NCBI RefSeq assembly: GCF_017569225.1
Contig: NZ_CP071868.1
Location: 3,906,001 to 3,970,000 of the forward strand
Direction of reading: 5' to 3'
Length of the DNA stretch: 64,000 nt
DNA from: Pengzhenrongella sicca
Lineage (GTDB): Bacteria; Actinomycetota; Actinomycetes; Actinomycetales; Cellulomonadaceae
In this document: piece by piece, positions 27,767 through 36,097 of the stretch
Numbering within the stretch: position 1 is the stretch's first letter
Layout of the letters: every line of letters begins with the position of its first letter
The notes under the pieces: model-generated
The model's database searches: none
What the model saw: the letters and a program-made list of their open reading frames with translations, nothing else
What the model was told of the DNA's origin: nothing
Made by a program: the position numbers and the translations under genes

Positions 27767-27804
27767 AAGGCCGAGGTCGGCGCTCACGCGCCGGCGTCGG
27801 CCTT
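27767..27804. terminator. Terminator between yceI and rex
   Basis: aaggccgaggtcggcg pairs with cgccggcgtcggcctt (two mismatches). The right arm and loop include the rex stop codon and last codons, so the hairpin serves the convergent genes from within rex. Confidence 0.65.
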
Positions 27805-28467
27805 TCGGCTGTCGTGGAACGCCAGGATCTGCAGCTCCGAGCCGAGGTCGACGACCCGCAGGTCGACCTCCGGCGGCACCCGGAGCGAGCACGGCGCGAA
27901 GTTGAGCACGCCGGTCACCCCGGCCGCGACGGCCGCGTCGCACACGTCCTGCGCGACCTCGGCGGGCGTCGCGATCACCGCGATCGTCGCGCCGCTTGCG
28001 GCGACGACCCGCCCGAGCCGGTCGGCCGGCTGGACCTCGAGCCCCGCGACGGTCGTGCCCACGACCCGCGGGTCGGCGTCGACGAGCCCGACCACGGAGA
28101 AGTTCCGGCCGGCCAGCCCCGAGTAGTTCGCGAGCGCGTGGCCGAGGTGGCCGACGCCGACGATCACCACGTGCCGCTGGCTCGTCAGCCCGAGGGCGAC
28201 CGTCAGGTGCCGGCTGAGGTTGGCGACGTCGTACCCCACCCCGCGCGTGCCGTGGCTGCCGAGGAACGACAGGTCCTTGCGCAGCTGGGCCGACCCGACG
28301 CCGGCCGCGGCCGCGAGCGTGCTCGACGACGTCGTGCTGACCCCGTCGGCGGCGAACGCCGCGAGGGCGCGCAGGTACAGCGGGAGCCGGCTCACCGTCG
28401 CCGGCGGCACGCGCCGGGCCGACCGGCGCACGTCCACCGGCTCGCCCACGGCCCGCACGGCGGTCAT
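27784..28467 (-). CDS. rex: Redox-sensing transcriptional repressor Rex
   Basis: This 227-residue dimeric repressor senses the NADH/NAD+ ratio. The N-terminal winged helix has PPATVSRLPLYLRAL, STTSSSTLAAAAGVGSAQLRKDLS and GTRGVGYDV. The C-terminal Rossmann fold starts with VIVGVGHLGHALANY and contains FSVVGLVDADPRVVG and IAVIATPAEVAQDV. In actinobacteria Rex represses nuo, cytochrome bd and ATP synthase genes when NADH is low. A matching operator is present upstream of the reductase-nuo operon in this window. The ATG overlaps the glutaredoxin stop (ATGA). Confidence 0.95.
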   Translation of the reverse strand: MTAVRAVGEPVDVRRSARRVPPATVSRLPLYLRALAAFAADGVSTTSSSTLAAAAGVGSAQLRKDLSFLGSHGTRGVGYDVANLSRHLTVALGLTSQRHVVIVGVGHLGHALANYSGLAGRNFSVVGLVDADPRVVGTTVAGLEVQPADRLGRVVAASGATIAVIATPAEVAQDVCDAAVAAGVTGVLNFAPCSLRVPPEVDLRVVDLGSELQILAFHDSRKADAGA

Positions 28468-28733
28468 GGTCTCGGCGCGAGCGCGGCCGCGAGCCGGCCG
28501 GCGTCGATGCGCCAGTAGTCCCGCTGCACGCCGTCGACGAGCACGACGGGCACCTGCTCGCCGTACTCGCGCTGCAGCGCGCCGCCGTCGCGCACGGCCT
28601 CGGCGTCGATGTCGACCTCGGCCCAACCCGTGCCGGCCGCGGCGGCCACCGCCGCGACGATCACCCGGGCGTCGTCGCACAGATGGCAGCCGGCACGCCC
28701 GTACAGCACCACCCGCACCCCGTCGTCGGTCAT
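28464..28733 (-). CDS. Glutaredoxin family protein
   Basis: This 89-residue thioredoxin-fold protein (DUF836 type) has a CHLC redox motif at residues 16-19 (YGRAGCHLCDDA) and the cis-proline region QVPVVLVDG. Such small proteins commonly sit directly upstream of rex in actinobacteria; their partner is not established. It is the first gene of a two-gene unit with rex. Confidence 0.88.
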   Translation of the reverse strand: MTDDGVRVVLYGRAGCHLCDDARVIVAAVAAAAGTGWAEVDIDAEAVRDGGALQREYGEQVPVVLVDGVQRDYWRIDAGRLAAALAPRP

Positions 28734-28739
28734 GCCTCA

Positions 28740-28779
28740 ACCCTAGGCGCCGTCGACCCCGGCGCGCCGTCGTTACAGT
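28740..28779. promoter_or_regulatory. Divergent leaderless-type -10 hexamers (glutaredoxin-rex and HAD gene)
   Basis: Minus-strand TAGGGT (28740-28745) is six bases from the glutaredoxin ATG. Plus-strand TACAGT (28774-28779) is six bases from the GTG at 28786. Confidence 0.6.
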
Positions 28780-28785
28780 GGACAG

Positions 28786-29604
28786 GTGCCCGAGCCCTCG
28801 AACGCCGATCTCGACGTCGAGGTACCCGTGCCCGCCCGGGTCTCGGCGGCCTTCTTCGACGTCGACAACACGATCATCCGCGGCGCGAGCGCCTTCCACC
28901 TCGCGCGCGGCCTGCGTCGGCGCGGGTTCTTCCGCTACCGCGACATCATCGCCGCGACGGTCCAGAACGCGCGCTACCAGCTCTTCGGGGAGAACCGCGA
29001 GCAGATCGACGCGGTGCGCTCGCGCGCGCTGAACATCATGACCGGGCACTCGGTCGCGGAGGTCGTCGCGGTCGGCGAGGAGGTCTATGACCAGGTCCTC
29101 GAGCTGCGCATCTTCCCCGGCACGCTGCAGCTGCTCGACGACCACCTCGCGGCCGGCCACCAGGTCTGGCTCGTGACCGCGACCCCGGTCGAGATCGGCG
29201 CGCTCATCGCGCGACGCCTCGGCGCGACCGGCTGCCTGGGCACCGTCGCCGAGCACAAGGACGGCTACTACACCGGGCGGCTCGTCGGCGACATGCTGCA
29301 CGGCAAGGCCAAGTCGAGCTCGGTCCGCGCGCTCGCCGAGCGCGAGAACATCGACCTCTCGGCGTCGTACGCCTACGGCGACTCGACCAACGACGTGCCG
29401 CTGCTGTCCACGGTCGGGCACCCGTGCGCGATCAACCCGGACCCGCGCCTACGCCGGCACGCCCAGGCTGCCGGCTGGCCCATCCGGGAGTTCCGCGGCC
29501 GACGGCGGGCCGCCCGCCGGGGCATCAAGACCGCGAGCTGGGCGGGTCTCGCCTGGGCGGCGGGCCTCGTGCTCCGCTCGATCGGCCGCTCAGTCCGCGG
29601 CTGA
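28786..29604 (+). CDS. HAD-IB family hydrolase (SerB-like phosphatase)
   Basis: This 272-residue phosphatase has the nucleophile motif FFDVDNTIIRG (motif I, DxDxT), motif II VTATP, the lysine in HGKAKSSSVRAL and motif IV YGDSTNDVPLLS. The final ~60 residues are Arg-rich and then hydrophobic (SWAGLAWAAGLVLRS), hinting at membrane association. HAD-IB members act on phosphoserine or lipid phosphates; the substrate here is unknown. It is transcribed alone, divergently from the glutaredoxin-rex unit. Confidence 0.85.
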   Translation: MPEPSNADLDVEVPVPARVSAAFFDVDNTIIRGASAFHLARGLRRRGFFRYRDIIAATVQNARYQLFGENREQIDAVRSRALNIMTGHSVAEVVAVGEEVYDQVLELRIFPGTLQLLDDHLAAGHQVWLVTATPVEIGALIARRLGATGCLGTVAEHKDGYYTGRLVGDMLHGKAKSSSVRALAERENIDLSASYAYGDSTNDVPLLSTVGHPCAINPDPRLRRHAQAAGWPIREFRGRRRAARRGIKTASWAGLAWAAGLVLRSIGRSVRG

Positions 29605-29651
29605 CCCGCCCCGGCGCCCGGCGCGCGGGCTGCGAGTTCGCCAGCTCCTGC

Positions 29652-29700
29652 CGAGTTCGTCCATCGAAACGCACGGACTCAGCACAAACGGACGAACTCG
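29652..29700. repeat. Intergenic inverted repeat
   Basis: cgagttcgtcc (29652-29662) and ggacgaactcg (29690-29700) are perfect inverted arms around 27 bases. A further gcgagttcg lies at about 29632. It sits between two convergent genes and may double as a terminator. Confidence 0.6.
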
Positions 29701-29760
29701 CCACTTGGCCCGGCCAGCGCACCGCGCAACCGGCGGCCCGGCCTCACGCGCGGCCCGGCC

Positions 29761-31266
29761 TCACGACGCGAGCCGGACCATCGTCCACGAGACGGGCGGC
29801 AGCTCGACGCGCAGCAGGTCGCCCTCGCGCGTGACGGCGGTGTTCTCGCGCGGCGCGACCGAGCGGTCGTCGTCGGCCGTCGCGCGCGCGTACGGGTCCG
29901 GGTTGGCGAGCGTGACGCACTCGACGAGCTCGACCGCACCGAGGGCGCGCAGGTCGATGTCGAGCACGAGCGGCTCGCTGACCGAGCGGTTCACGGCGAA
30001 CACCGCGACGGCGCCGGTGCCGGCGTCGCGCGTCGCGATCGCGTCCACGAGCGGCGTGTCGCCGAACTTCGCCGTCGGCGCCGCGGGCGAGCTGAGCTCG
30101 ACGCGCAGGACGTCTCCCACCGCGTACCGCGAGGTCAGGGCGAAGGGGTGGAACGTCGTCTGCCGCCAGATGCGCCCCCCGGGCTCCGTCATGATCGGCG
30201 CGATGACGTTCACGAGCTGCGCGAGGCTCGCCGAGCGGACCCGATCGGAGTGCCGCAGCAACGAGATGAGCAGGTTCCCCACGACGACGGCGTCGGCCAC
30301 GCTGTAGTGGTCCTCGAGGAGCACGGGCGCGACGGGCCAGTCGTCGGTCGGCGGCTTCGACGGGGCCGCGTTCAGGTACCAGACGTTCCACTCGTCGAAC
30401 GAGATGTGCAGGCGCTTGGTCAGCTTCTGGGCGGCGCGCACGGCGTCGGCCGTCGCGACGACGTCCTCGATGAAGCGGTCCATGTTGATCGCCGAGCCGA
30501 GGAAGCTCGCGAGGTCGCCGTCTTCTTCGAAGTAGTACGCGTGCGCCGAGATGAAGTCGACCTGCTCGTACGCCTCGGTCAGCACGGTCGCCTCCCAGGC
30601 CCCGAAGGTCGGCATCGCCGAGCTGGAGCTGCCGCACGCGACGAGCTCGAGGTCAGGGTCGATCATCCGCATCGCCCGCGCGGTCTCGGCCGCGAGCCGC
30701 CCGTACTCCTGAGCCGTCTTGTGGCCGATCTGCCACGGGCCGTCCATCTCGTTGCCCAGGCACCACATGCGGATGTTGTGCGGCTGCTCGGTGCCGTTCG
30801 CGCGCCGCAGGTCGGAGAAGTGGCTCCCGGCCGCGACGTTGCAGTACTCCAGCAGGTCGAGCGCCTCCTGCACCCCGCGCGTACCGAGGTTGACGGCCAT
30901 CATCGGCTCGACGCCCGCCGCGGCGCACCAGCGCATGAACTCGTCGAGCCCGACGGTGTTCGGCTCGGTGCTGTGCCACGCGAGGTCGAGGCGCGCGGGC
31001 CGGGCGCCGACCGGCCCCACCCCGTCCTCCCAGCGGTACCCGGACACGAAGTTCCCGCCCGGGTACCGCACGGTCGAGACGCCCAGCTCGCGCGTGAGGC
31101 CGACGACGTCGCCCCGGAAGCCGTCCGCGTCCGCGGTCGGGTGGGCCGGGTCGTGCAGCCCCGTGTAGACGCAGCGCCCGAGGTGCTCGACGAACGACCC
31201 GAAGGTGCGCCGTCGAACCGGCGAGATGGTGAACGCCGGGTCGAGGGTGAGAGAAGCCGTGAGCAT
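29761..31266 (-). CDS. abfA: Alpha-L-arabinofuranosidase, glycoside hydrolase family 51
   Basis: This 501-residue retaining enzyme removes terminal alpha-L-arabinofuranosyl units from arabinan or arabinoxylan oligosaccharides. The acid/base glutamate is Glu173 in CLGNEMDGPWQIGHKT. The nucleophile is Glu292 in ISFDEWNVWY. TVRYPGGNFVSGYRWEDGVG is a further family signature. There is no signal peptide, so it acts in the cytoplasm on imported oligosaccharides, fitting the ABC importer encoded immediately upstream. GGAGGA precedes the ATG. Released L-arabinose would feed AraA-AraB-AraD at 50-54 kb. Confidence 0.95.
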   Translation of the reverse strand: MLTASLTLDPAFTISPVRRRTFGSFVEHLGRCVYTGLHDPAHPTADADGFRGDVVGLTRELGVSTVRYPGGNFVSGYRWEDGVGPVGARPARLDLAWHSTEPNTVGLDEFMRWCAAAGVEPMMAVNLGTRGVQEALDLLEYCNVAAGSHFSDLRRANGTEQPHNIRMWCLGNEMDGPWQIGHKTAQEYGRLAAETARAMRMIDPDLELVACGSSSSAMPTFGAWEATVLTEAYEQVDFISAHAYYFEEDGDLASFLGSAINMDRFIEDVVATADAVRAAQKLTKRLHISFDEWNVWYLNAAPSKPPTDDWPVAPVLLEDHYSVADAVVVGNLLISLLRHSDRVRSASLAQLVNVIAPIMTEPGGRIWRQTTFHPFALTSRYAVGDVLRVELSSPAAPTAKFGDTPLVDAIATRDAGTGAVAVFAVNRSVSEPLVLDIDLRALGAVELVECVTLANPDPYARATADDDRSVAPRENTAVTREGDLLRVELPPVSWTMVRLAS

Positions 31267-31332
31267 GCGGGTGTCCTCCTAGGACAGGTGCGGGTGGAGG
31301 CGGAGGCGGGTCGAGACGGGTGGAGGCGGGGC

Positions 31333-32220
31333 CTACTTGAGACTTCCGAGCGTGAGCCCGCCCTGCCAGTACTTCTGCAGCGAGAGGAACGAGATGACGA
31401 GCGGCAGGATCGAGATGAGCGCACCGGTCACCACGAGGTTCCAGAGCTGCGAGCCGGCGGCCCCCGAGGTGGACTGCGCCTGCCACTGCCCTAGGCCCAC
31501 GGTGACGGGCAACAGCTTGGTGTCCGAGAGCACGGCGAGCGGCAGGAAGTAGTTGTTCCACGTCGCGACGGTCGACAGCAGCAGCACCGTGACGATCGCG
31601 GGGCGCAGCAGCGGCAGCGCGATGCTGACGAACGACCTGAGGTCCCCCGCGCCGTCGACCCGCGCGGCGTCGAGCAACTCGTCCGGAACGGCATCCTGCG
31701 CGTAGACGCGCATGAGGTAGACCCCGAACGGGCTCAGCAGCGACGGCAGGATCACGGCCCAGATCGTGTTGGTCAGCCCAAGCTGGCTCAGGAGCACGAA
31801 CGTCGGGATGACCAGCGCCGTCACCGGCACCATGACCGAGCCCAAGAGCACCGAGAAGTAGAGGTTCCGGCCGCGGAACCGGTACTTGGCGAAGCCGTAC
31901 CCGGCCAGTACCGACAGGATCGTGGCCCCGATGCCACCGACGAACGCGTACAGGAAGGAGTTGCCGAGCCAGCGCCAGTAGATCCCGCCGTTCTGGGTGA
32001 ACAGCTGCTTGATGTTGTCCACGAGGCTGAACTGGTCGTCGAACCATAGGGGACCGCCGGAGCCGGTGAACAGCCCGTTGATGTCCTTGGTGCTCGCCAC
32101 CACGAGCCACCACAGCGGCAGCGCGAAGTACAGGATCAGCAGCACCAGGAACGTGTGCGAGCCGAGGTGGCGGCGCGCGGACGGGCCGCGCGCCGGGCGG
32201 GTGGGCGACGTCGTCGTCAT
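31333..32220 (-). CDS. Carbohydrate ABC transporter permease (MalG-type)
   Basis: This 295-residue inner-membrane permease has six hydrophobic segments. The coupling loop DELLDAARVDGAGDLRSFVS is the EAA motif that contacts the ATPase. It forms the importer with the next upstream permease and the binding protein. No ATPase is encoded in this operon, so a shared MsiK-type ATPase elsewhere probably powers it. The ATG shares one base with the preceding stop (TGATG). Probable substrate: arabino-oligosaccharides, from the adjoining GH51 gene. Confidence 0.9.
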   Translation of the reverse strand: MTTTSPTRPARGPSARRHLGSHTFLVLLILYFALPLWWLVVASTKDINGLFTGSGGPLWFDDQFSLVDNIKQLFTQNGGIYWRWLGNSFLYAFVGGIGATILSVLAGYGFAKYRFRGRNLYFSVLLGSVMVPVTALVIPTFVLLSQLGLTNTIWAVILPSLLSPFGVYLMRVYAQDAVPDELLDAARVDGAGDLRSFVSIALPLLRPAIVTVLLLSTVATWNNYFLPLAVLSDTKLLPVTVGLGQWQAQSTSGAAGSQLWNLVVTGALISILPLVISFLSLQKYWQGGLTLGSLK

Positions 32221-33173
32221 CAGCTGAGTCCGTTCCGCTTGCGCGAGAGGAAGAGGAACACGTACGACCCGATGAACACGACGACGCCCAGCGCGAACGA
32301 GATCGCGGAGGCGTAGTTGAACTGGGAGTACGAGAACGCGAGGGTGTACGCGTAGAGGTTGGGGGTGAACGACGCGTCGATGGACCCGGACGCCACCGAG
32401 CGCAGCACCTGCGGCTCGGTGAAGAACTGCAGCGTCCCGATCAGCGCGAACACCAGGATGAGCACGAGGGCCGACGAGATCATCGGGACCTTGATGCGCA
32501 GCGCGATCTGCCACCCGTTCGCGCCGTCCATGCGGGCCGCCTCGTAGATCGAGGAGTCGATGCCGCGCAGCGCCGCGTAGATGATGATCATGTAGTAGCC
32601 GGCCCACTGCCACACGACCACGTTGAGCAGGCCGTAGAAGACGTTGTCCGGGCTGAGCAGGAAGGGCGCGTCCGCGCCGAACAGCCCGAACAGCTGGCCG
32701 AGCGGCCCGAACCGCGGGCTGTACAGGAACCCCCACATCATCGCGCCGATGACGACCGGGATCGCGTACGGCACGAAGATCATCAGCCGGGAGAACTTCG
32801 AGAACCGGGTCGACAGGTTGTCGAGCACGAGCGCCGCGGCGAGCGACACGAGCATCTGCAGCGGGATGAGCACGAGCGAGAACCGGAGCACGAAGCCGAC
32901 GCCGTGCAGGAAGTCCGGGTCGGTGAACGCCCGCGAGTAGTTCGCGAACCCGCTGAAGCTCTCCCCCTGGGCAAGCGTCTTGGTGTGCAGGCTCATCCAG
33001 AACGCGTACGCGAGCGGGACGATCAGGAACGTGACGAACACGAGCGTGAACGGCGTGACGAACATCCAGCCGTAGCGCTGACGCGCCCGGTCGACGCCAC
33101 CGGTGAGGGCGGCCGGCCGGCGGCCGGCTCGAGAGACGGCGCCCGCGGGTGCCGTCGGGGCTACCTGGGTCAT
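32220..33173 (-). CDS. Carbohydrate ABC transporter permease (MalF-type)
   Basis: This 317-residue partner permease has six hydrophobic helices after a ~35-residue Ala/Arg-rich cytoplasmic lead. Its EAA loop is SIYEAARMDGANGWQIALRIK. It precedes the MalG-type permease with a one-base overlap and follows the binding-protein gene after a 126-base gap holding a strong hairpin. Confidence 0.9.
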   Translation of the reverse strand: MTQVAPTAPAGAVSRAGRRPAALTGGVDRARQRYGWMFVTPFTLVFVTFLIVPLAYAFWMSLHTKTLAQGESFSGFANYSRAFTDPDFLHGVGFVLRFSLVLIPLQMLVSLAAALVLDNLSTRFSKFSRLMIFVPYAIPVVIGAMMWGFLYSPRFGPLGQLFGLFGADAPFLLSPDNVFYGLLNVVVWQWAGYYMIIIYAALRGIDSSIYEAARMDGANGWQIALRIKVPMISSALVLILVFALIGTLQFFTEPQVLRSVASGSIDASFTPNLYAYTLAFSYSQFNYASAISFALGVVVFIGSYVFLFLSRKRNGLS

Positions 33174-33251
33174 GTGTACTCCTGGGGCGGGCAGACAGGG
33201 TGGACGAGGGCAGGGGTGACCGCGAGGTCACGGCGGGCGGCCCCGGCCGGA

Positions 33252-33286
33252 CGCGCGGGGCGGACGGTGGTCGACCGCCCCGCGCG
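33252..33286 (-). terminator. Intercistronic hairpin after the binding-protein gene
   Basis: cgcgcggggcgg (33252-33263) pairs perfectly with ccgccccgcgcg (33275-33286) around an 11-base loop. It lies between the binding protein and permease genes of one operon, so it likely attenuates or protects mRNA rather than ending it fully. Confidence 0.65.
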
Positions 33287-33299
33287 GACCGGTCGCGAG

Positions 33300-34685
33300 C
33301 TAGTCGACCGTGAAGCCCTCGCTCGTGGCGTACTCCACCACCTGGTCCTGCAGGTCATCGGCCGCCTGGTCGGGCGACTTCTCCCCCTGGACCGCGGCGA
33401 ACTGCTCCTCGGTGAGCTGGTCGTAGGCGAAGTTCTGGAACGGCGAGAACGTGAAGCCCTCGTAGCCCGCGGCCGCGGCCAGGAAGACGTCCTCGTTGAT
33501 CTTCTGACCGCCGAAGAACGGGTACTCGAGCCCCTTGAAGTAGTCGGACTCAGCGATCGGGAGCCAGAGCGGGTAGAGCGCGCCCTGCTCGATCCCGATC
33601 TTCCAGGCCTCCTCGGTGCCGAAGATCTCCTTGGCCACCACGGCCGCAGCCTCGGGGTTCTTGGCCTGGCTGGTCACGGCGAAGGCCGAGCCACCCCAGT
33701 TGACCTGAACCGGGTCGGCCGCGTCCCACTGGGGCAGCGGCGCGGCGCGCCAGACGGCGGACTCGTCGGCGCCGGCCAGGCCAGACAGGTACCCCGGGCC
33801 CCACGCCGCGGCGAGGTACACCGCGTAGCTGCCGTCGACGAGCTTGGTGTTGTAGTCGGTCGTGAAGGCGTCGTCCGTGCCCACCAGGCCCTTGTCGATC
33901 AGGTCGAACCAGTAGTTGAGGACCTTCTTCGTCCCGTCGTCGTTGAGCTCGATCGTCACGTCGGTCGGGCTGTCGCCGAAGACGTAGGGCACAGAGCCCG
34001 CCTGGGCGAACAGCGCCTGGTTGAAGGCCCGCCCGTTGGTCGGGAAGTCGGTCATGAGCGCGGTGCTGCCGGAGTCGCGCAGCTTCTGGGCGTCGATCGC
34101 GAACTGCTCCCACGTCGCCGGCGGCTCCATGATGCCCGCGGCCTCGAACATGTCCTGGCGGTACAGCATCCCCATCGGGCCGCCGTCGACCGGGATCGCG
34201 TACACGCTGTCCCCGCTCGAGTGGTCCGCCCAGACGCCCGGGGCATAGTTCGCCTCGACGTCGGCCGCGCCGTACGGCGACAGGTCGGCGAGCGCGTCGC
34301 GGATGATGAAGCTCGGCAGCACCTCGGTCTCGAGCATGATGACGTCGGGCGCGCCGCTCTTCGCCTCGATCGTCGTGCTGAACTTCGTGTACTCGTCGTT
34401 GCCCTGGCCCGCGTTGGACCAGCAGATCTGGATGTCGTCGTGCGAGTTGTTGAACAGGTCGACGACGGGCTCGAACGCCGGGTACCACGCCCAGACCGTC
34501 ACCTGCTCGGCGTCGGGCTTGACGACGGTGTTGGTGCAACCGGCGGCGGCCTCGCCACCGGACTCCGTGGAGTCCGCCGCAGGGTCGCCGCCACCGGAGC
34601 ACGCCGCGAGAGTGAGGGCGCCGAGCCCGATCCAGGCCGCCACGGCGGGCCGCACGGCCCGCGAACCACGAGTTCTGAGGTGCAT
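33300..34685 (-). CDS. Sugar ABC transporter substrate-binding lipoprotein
   Basis: This 461-residue extracellular solute-binding protein (family 1) has a signal peptide ending in the lipobox LTLAAC. Typical segments are VTVWAWYPAFEPVVDLFN, SGAPDVIMLE, YAIPVDGGPMGMLYRQDMF and PPATWEQFAIDAQKL. I chose the ATG at 34685 because AAGGAGG stands a proper distance upstream; a longer frame runs back into the operator. It delivers the sugar to the two permeases downstream. Two tandem LacI-type operators lie 45-70 bases upstream of the start. Confidence 0.92.
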   Translation of the reverse strand: MHLRTRGSRAVRPAVAAWIGLGALTLAACSGGGDPAADSTESGGEAAAGCTNTVVKPDAEQVTVWAWYPAFEPVVDLFNNSHDDIQICWSNAGQGNDEYTKFSTTIEAKSGAPDVIMLETEVLPSFIIRDALADLSPYGAADVEANYAPGVWADHSSGDSVYAIPVDGGPMGMLYRQDMFEAAGIMEPPATWEQFAIDAQKLRDSGSTALMTDFPTNGRAFNQALFAQAGSVPYVFGDSPTDVTIELNDDGTKKVLNYWFDLIDKGLVGTDDAFTTDYNTKLVDGSYAVYLAAAWGPGYLSGLAGADESAVWRAAPLPQWDAADPVQVNWGGSAFAVTSQAKNPEAAAVVAKEIFGTEEAWKIGIEQGALYPLWLPIAESDYFKGLEYPFFGGQKINEDVFLAAAAGYEGFTFSPFQNFAYDQLTEEQFAAVQGEKSPDQAADDLQDQVVEYATSEGFTVD

Positions 34686-34729
34686 GTCTCGAATCCTCCT
34701 TGATCCGTCGCGACGAGCGTAGCCGCGTG

Positions 34730-34754
34730 TACATCGTTGTAGTACAACGATGTA
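34730..34754. promoter_or_regulatory. Two adjacent LacI-type operators
   Basis: tacatcgttgta (34730-34741) and its exact reverse complement tacaacgatgta (34743-34754) are separated by one base. Each has the central CG and TACA/TGTA ends of a LacI-family site. They lie upstream of the importer-abfA operon. Confidence 0.8.
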
Positions 34755-34828
34755 GGAAGCGACGCGAACGGTCAAGACCGCAAGGTCACGGATTGGTCAC
34801 GATGAGGCGTAGGTCACGCTGACGCGGG

Positions 34829-35842
34829 TCACGCCTGCCGGGTGGACTCGCGTTCGACCAGGGTGAAGGCGGAGACGACCTCGACGAACGGCCGCACCGG
34901 TGACGGGTCCGCGATGCGCGCGACCAGCAGCTCCACCGCGGTCCGCGCGATCTCGCGCCGCCCGGGCGCGACGCTCGACAGGGACGGCGTCGAGTACCGC
35001 GCGTCGTCGACGTCGTCGAAGCCGATCACCGCGACGTCCTGCGGAACCCGGACACCCCGCGCGGACAGCGCGCGCAGCGCGCCGAGGGCCAGGGCGTCGT
35101 TGAGGGCAAACACCGCGTCGATCGCGGTCCCGGACGCGAGCAGGTCCTCCACGACGCGGGCGCCCGTCGCCCGGTGCCAGGGGTCGCCGGGAACCACCAA
35201 CGCCGGGTCGAGCGGCAGCCCCGCCTCGGCGAGCGCCCGCTCGTAGCCCGCCGTGCGCAGCGCGGCCGAGCCGACGGTCTCGCCGGGATGGGCTCCGACC
35301 ACCGCGATTCGCCGCCGGCCGAGCCCGATGAGATAGGTCGTCGCGGCGTAGGCCGCCTCGGCGTTCGCCATGGTCACGTGATCCGTCGGGCCGCGGAAGA
35401 TCCGCTCGCCCAGCAGGACGAGCGGGTAGCCGACGGTGAACTCGGCGCGGTCCTCCTCGCCGAGGGCGAGCGGGCTGAAGATCAGCCCGTCGGTCATCCG
35501 CCGGCGGTTGCCGTGCAGCACCTCGAGCTCGCGGTCCCGCTGCGCGCCGGTCTGCTCGATCAGCACCGTGACCCCGCACTCCTCGCCGGCCTGGATCACG
35601 AGGTCGGCGAGCTCGGCGAAGTAGGGCTGGCTGAGCTCGGGTACCGCGAGCCCGATCATGCCGGTGCGGCCCTGGCGAAGGTTGCGCGCGGACACGTTGA
35701 CCTGGTAGCCGAGCTCGGCGATCGCGGCCTCGACCCGGGACTTCGTCGCGGGGCGGAGGTAGGCGTAGCCGTTGACGACGTTCGACACCGTCTTGACCGA
35801 CACGCCCGCAAGCCGAGCGACGTCGTGCATCGTCGCGGACAC
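34829..35842 (-). CDS. LacI-family regulator of the arabinoside importer/abfA operon
   Basis: This 337-residue protein has an N-terminal LacI HTH (MHDVARLAGVSVKTVSNVVNGYAYLRPATKSRV), a hinge (SARNLRQGRTGMIGLAVP) and a periplasmic-binding-protein-like sugar domain ending in IGFDDVDDARYSTPSLSSV. The GTG at 35842 is preceded by GGAAGG; an ATG four codons later is possible. It lies immediately upstream of the importer operon on the same strand. The identical 12-base site occurs before its own gene and before that operon, so autoregulation plus operon control is likely. Confidence 0.9.
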   Translation of the reverse strand: MSATMHDVARLAGVSVKTVSNVVNGYAYLRPATKSRVEAAIAELGYQVNVSARNLRQGRTGMIGLAVPELSQPYFAELADLVIQAGEECGVTVLIEQTGAQRDRELEVLHGNRRRMTDGLIFSPLALGEEDRAEFTVGYPLVLLGERIFRGPTDHVTMANAEAAYAATTYLIGLGRRRIAVVGAHPGETVGSAALRTAGYERALAEAGLPLDPALVVPGDPWHRATGARVVEDLLASGTAIDAVFALNDALALGALRALSARGVRVPQDVAVIGFDDVDDARYSTPSLSSVAPGRREIARTAVELLVARIADPSPVRPFVEVVSAFTLVERESTRQA

Positions 35843-35904
35843 CTGCGACCGTCCTTCCGGGCTCCGCGTCGGGCCGGGTGCCCGCAACGTCTCCTCGCCA
35901 AACT

Positions 35905-35916
35905 TACATCGTTGTA
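35905..35916. promoter_or_regulatory. LacI-type operator upstream of the regulator gene
   Basis: tacatcgttgta is identical to the left unit of the tandem pair at 34730. It lies 63 bases before the regulator start, supporting autoregulation. Confidence 0.75.
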
Positions 35917-35967
35917 CGGGCGCGATGACAGACCCCGGGCGCCCGACGCTCGCACCCCGGACGCACA

Positions 35968-35993
35968 CGGGCCCGGCATCTCTGCCGGGCCCG
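35968..35993 (-). terminator. Terminator of the bS22 gene
   Basis: cgggcccggca and tgccgggcccg form a perfect 11-bp stem with loop tctc, six bases past the bS22 stop. There is no T-run, as is common in high-GC genomes. Confidence 0.8.
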
Positions 35994-35998
35994 GAAGG

Positions 35999-36097
35999 TT
36001 ACTTCTTGTTGCGACGCTGGTGGCGTGTCTTGCGAAGCAGCTTGCGATGCTTCTTCTTCGCCATGCGCTTACGGCGCTTCTTGATGACGGAGCCCAT
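35999..36097 (-). CDS. Small ribosomal subunit protein bS22
   Basis: This tiny 32-residue, extremely basic protein begins [19 protein letters not shown] and ends in RRNKK. It matches the actinobacterial 30S protein bS22, seen bound near the decoding region of mycobacterial ribosomes, and the related AURKAIP1/COX24 C-terminal family. It is missed by length filters. The ATG-to-TAA frame is clean and a strong terminator follows. The BldC-like gene lies upstream on the same strand, 141 bases away, a common actinobacterial arrangement. Confidence 0.92.
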   Translation of the reverse strand: MGSVIKKRRKRMAKKKHRKLLRKTRHQRRNKK

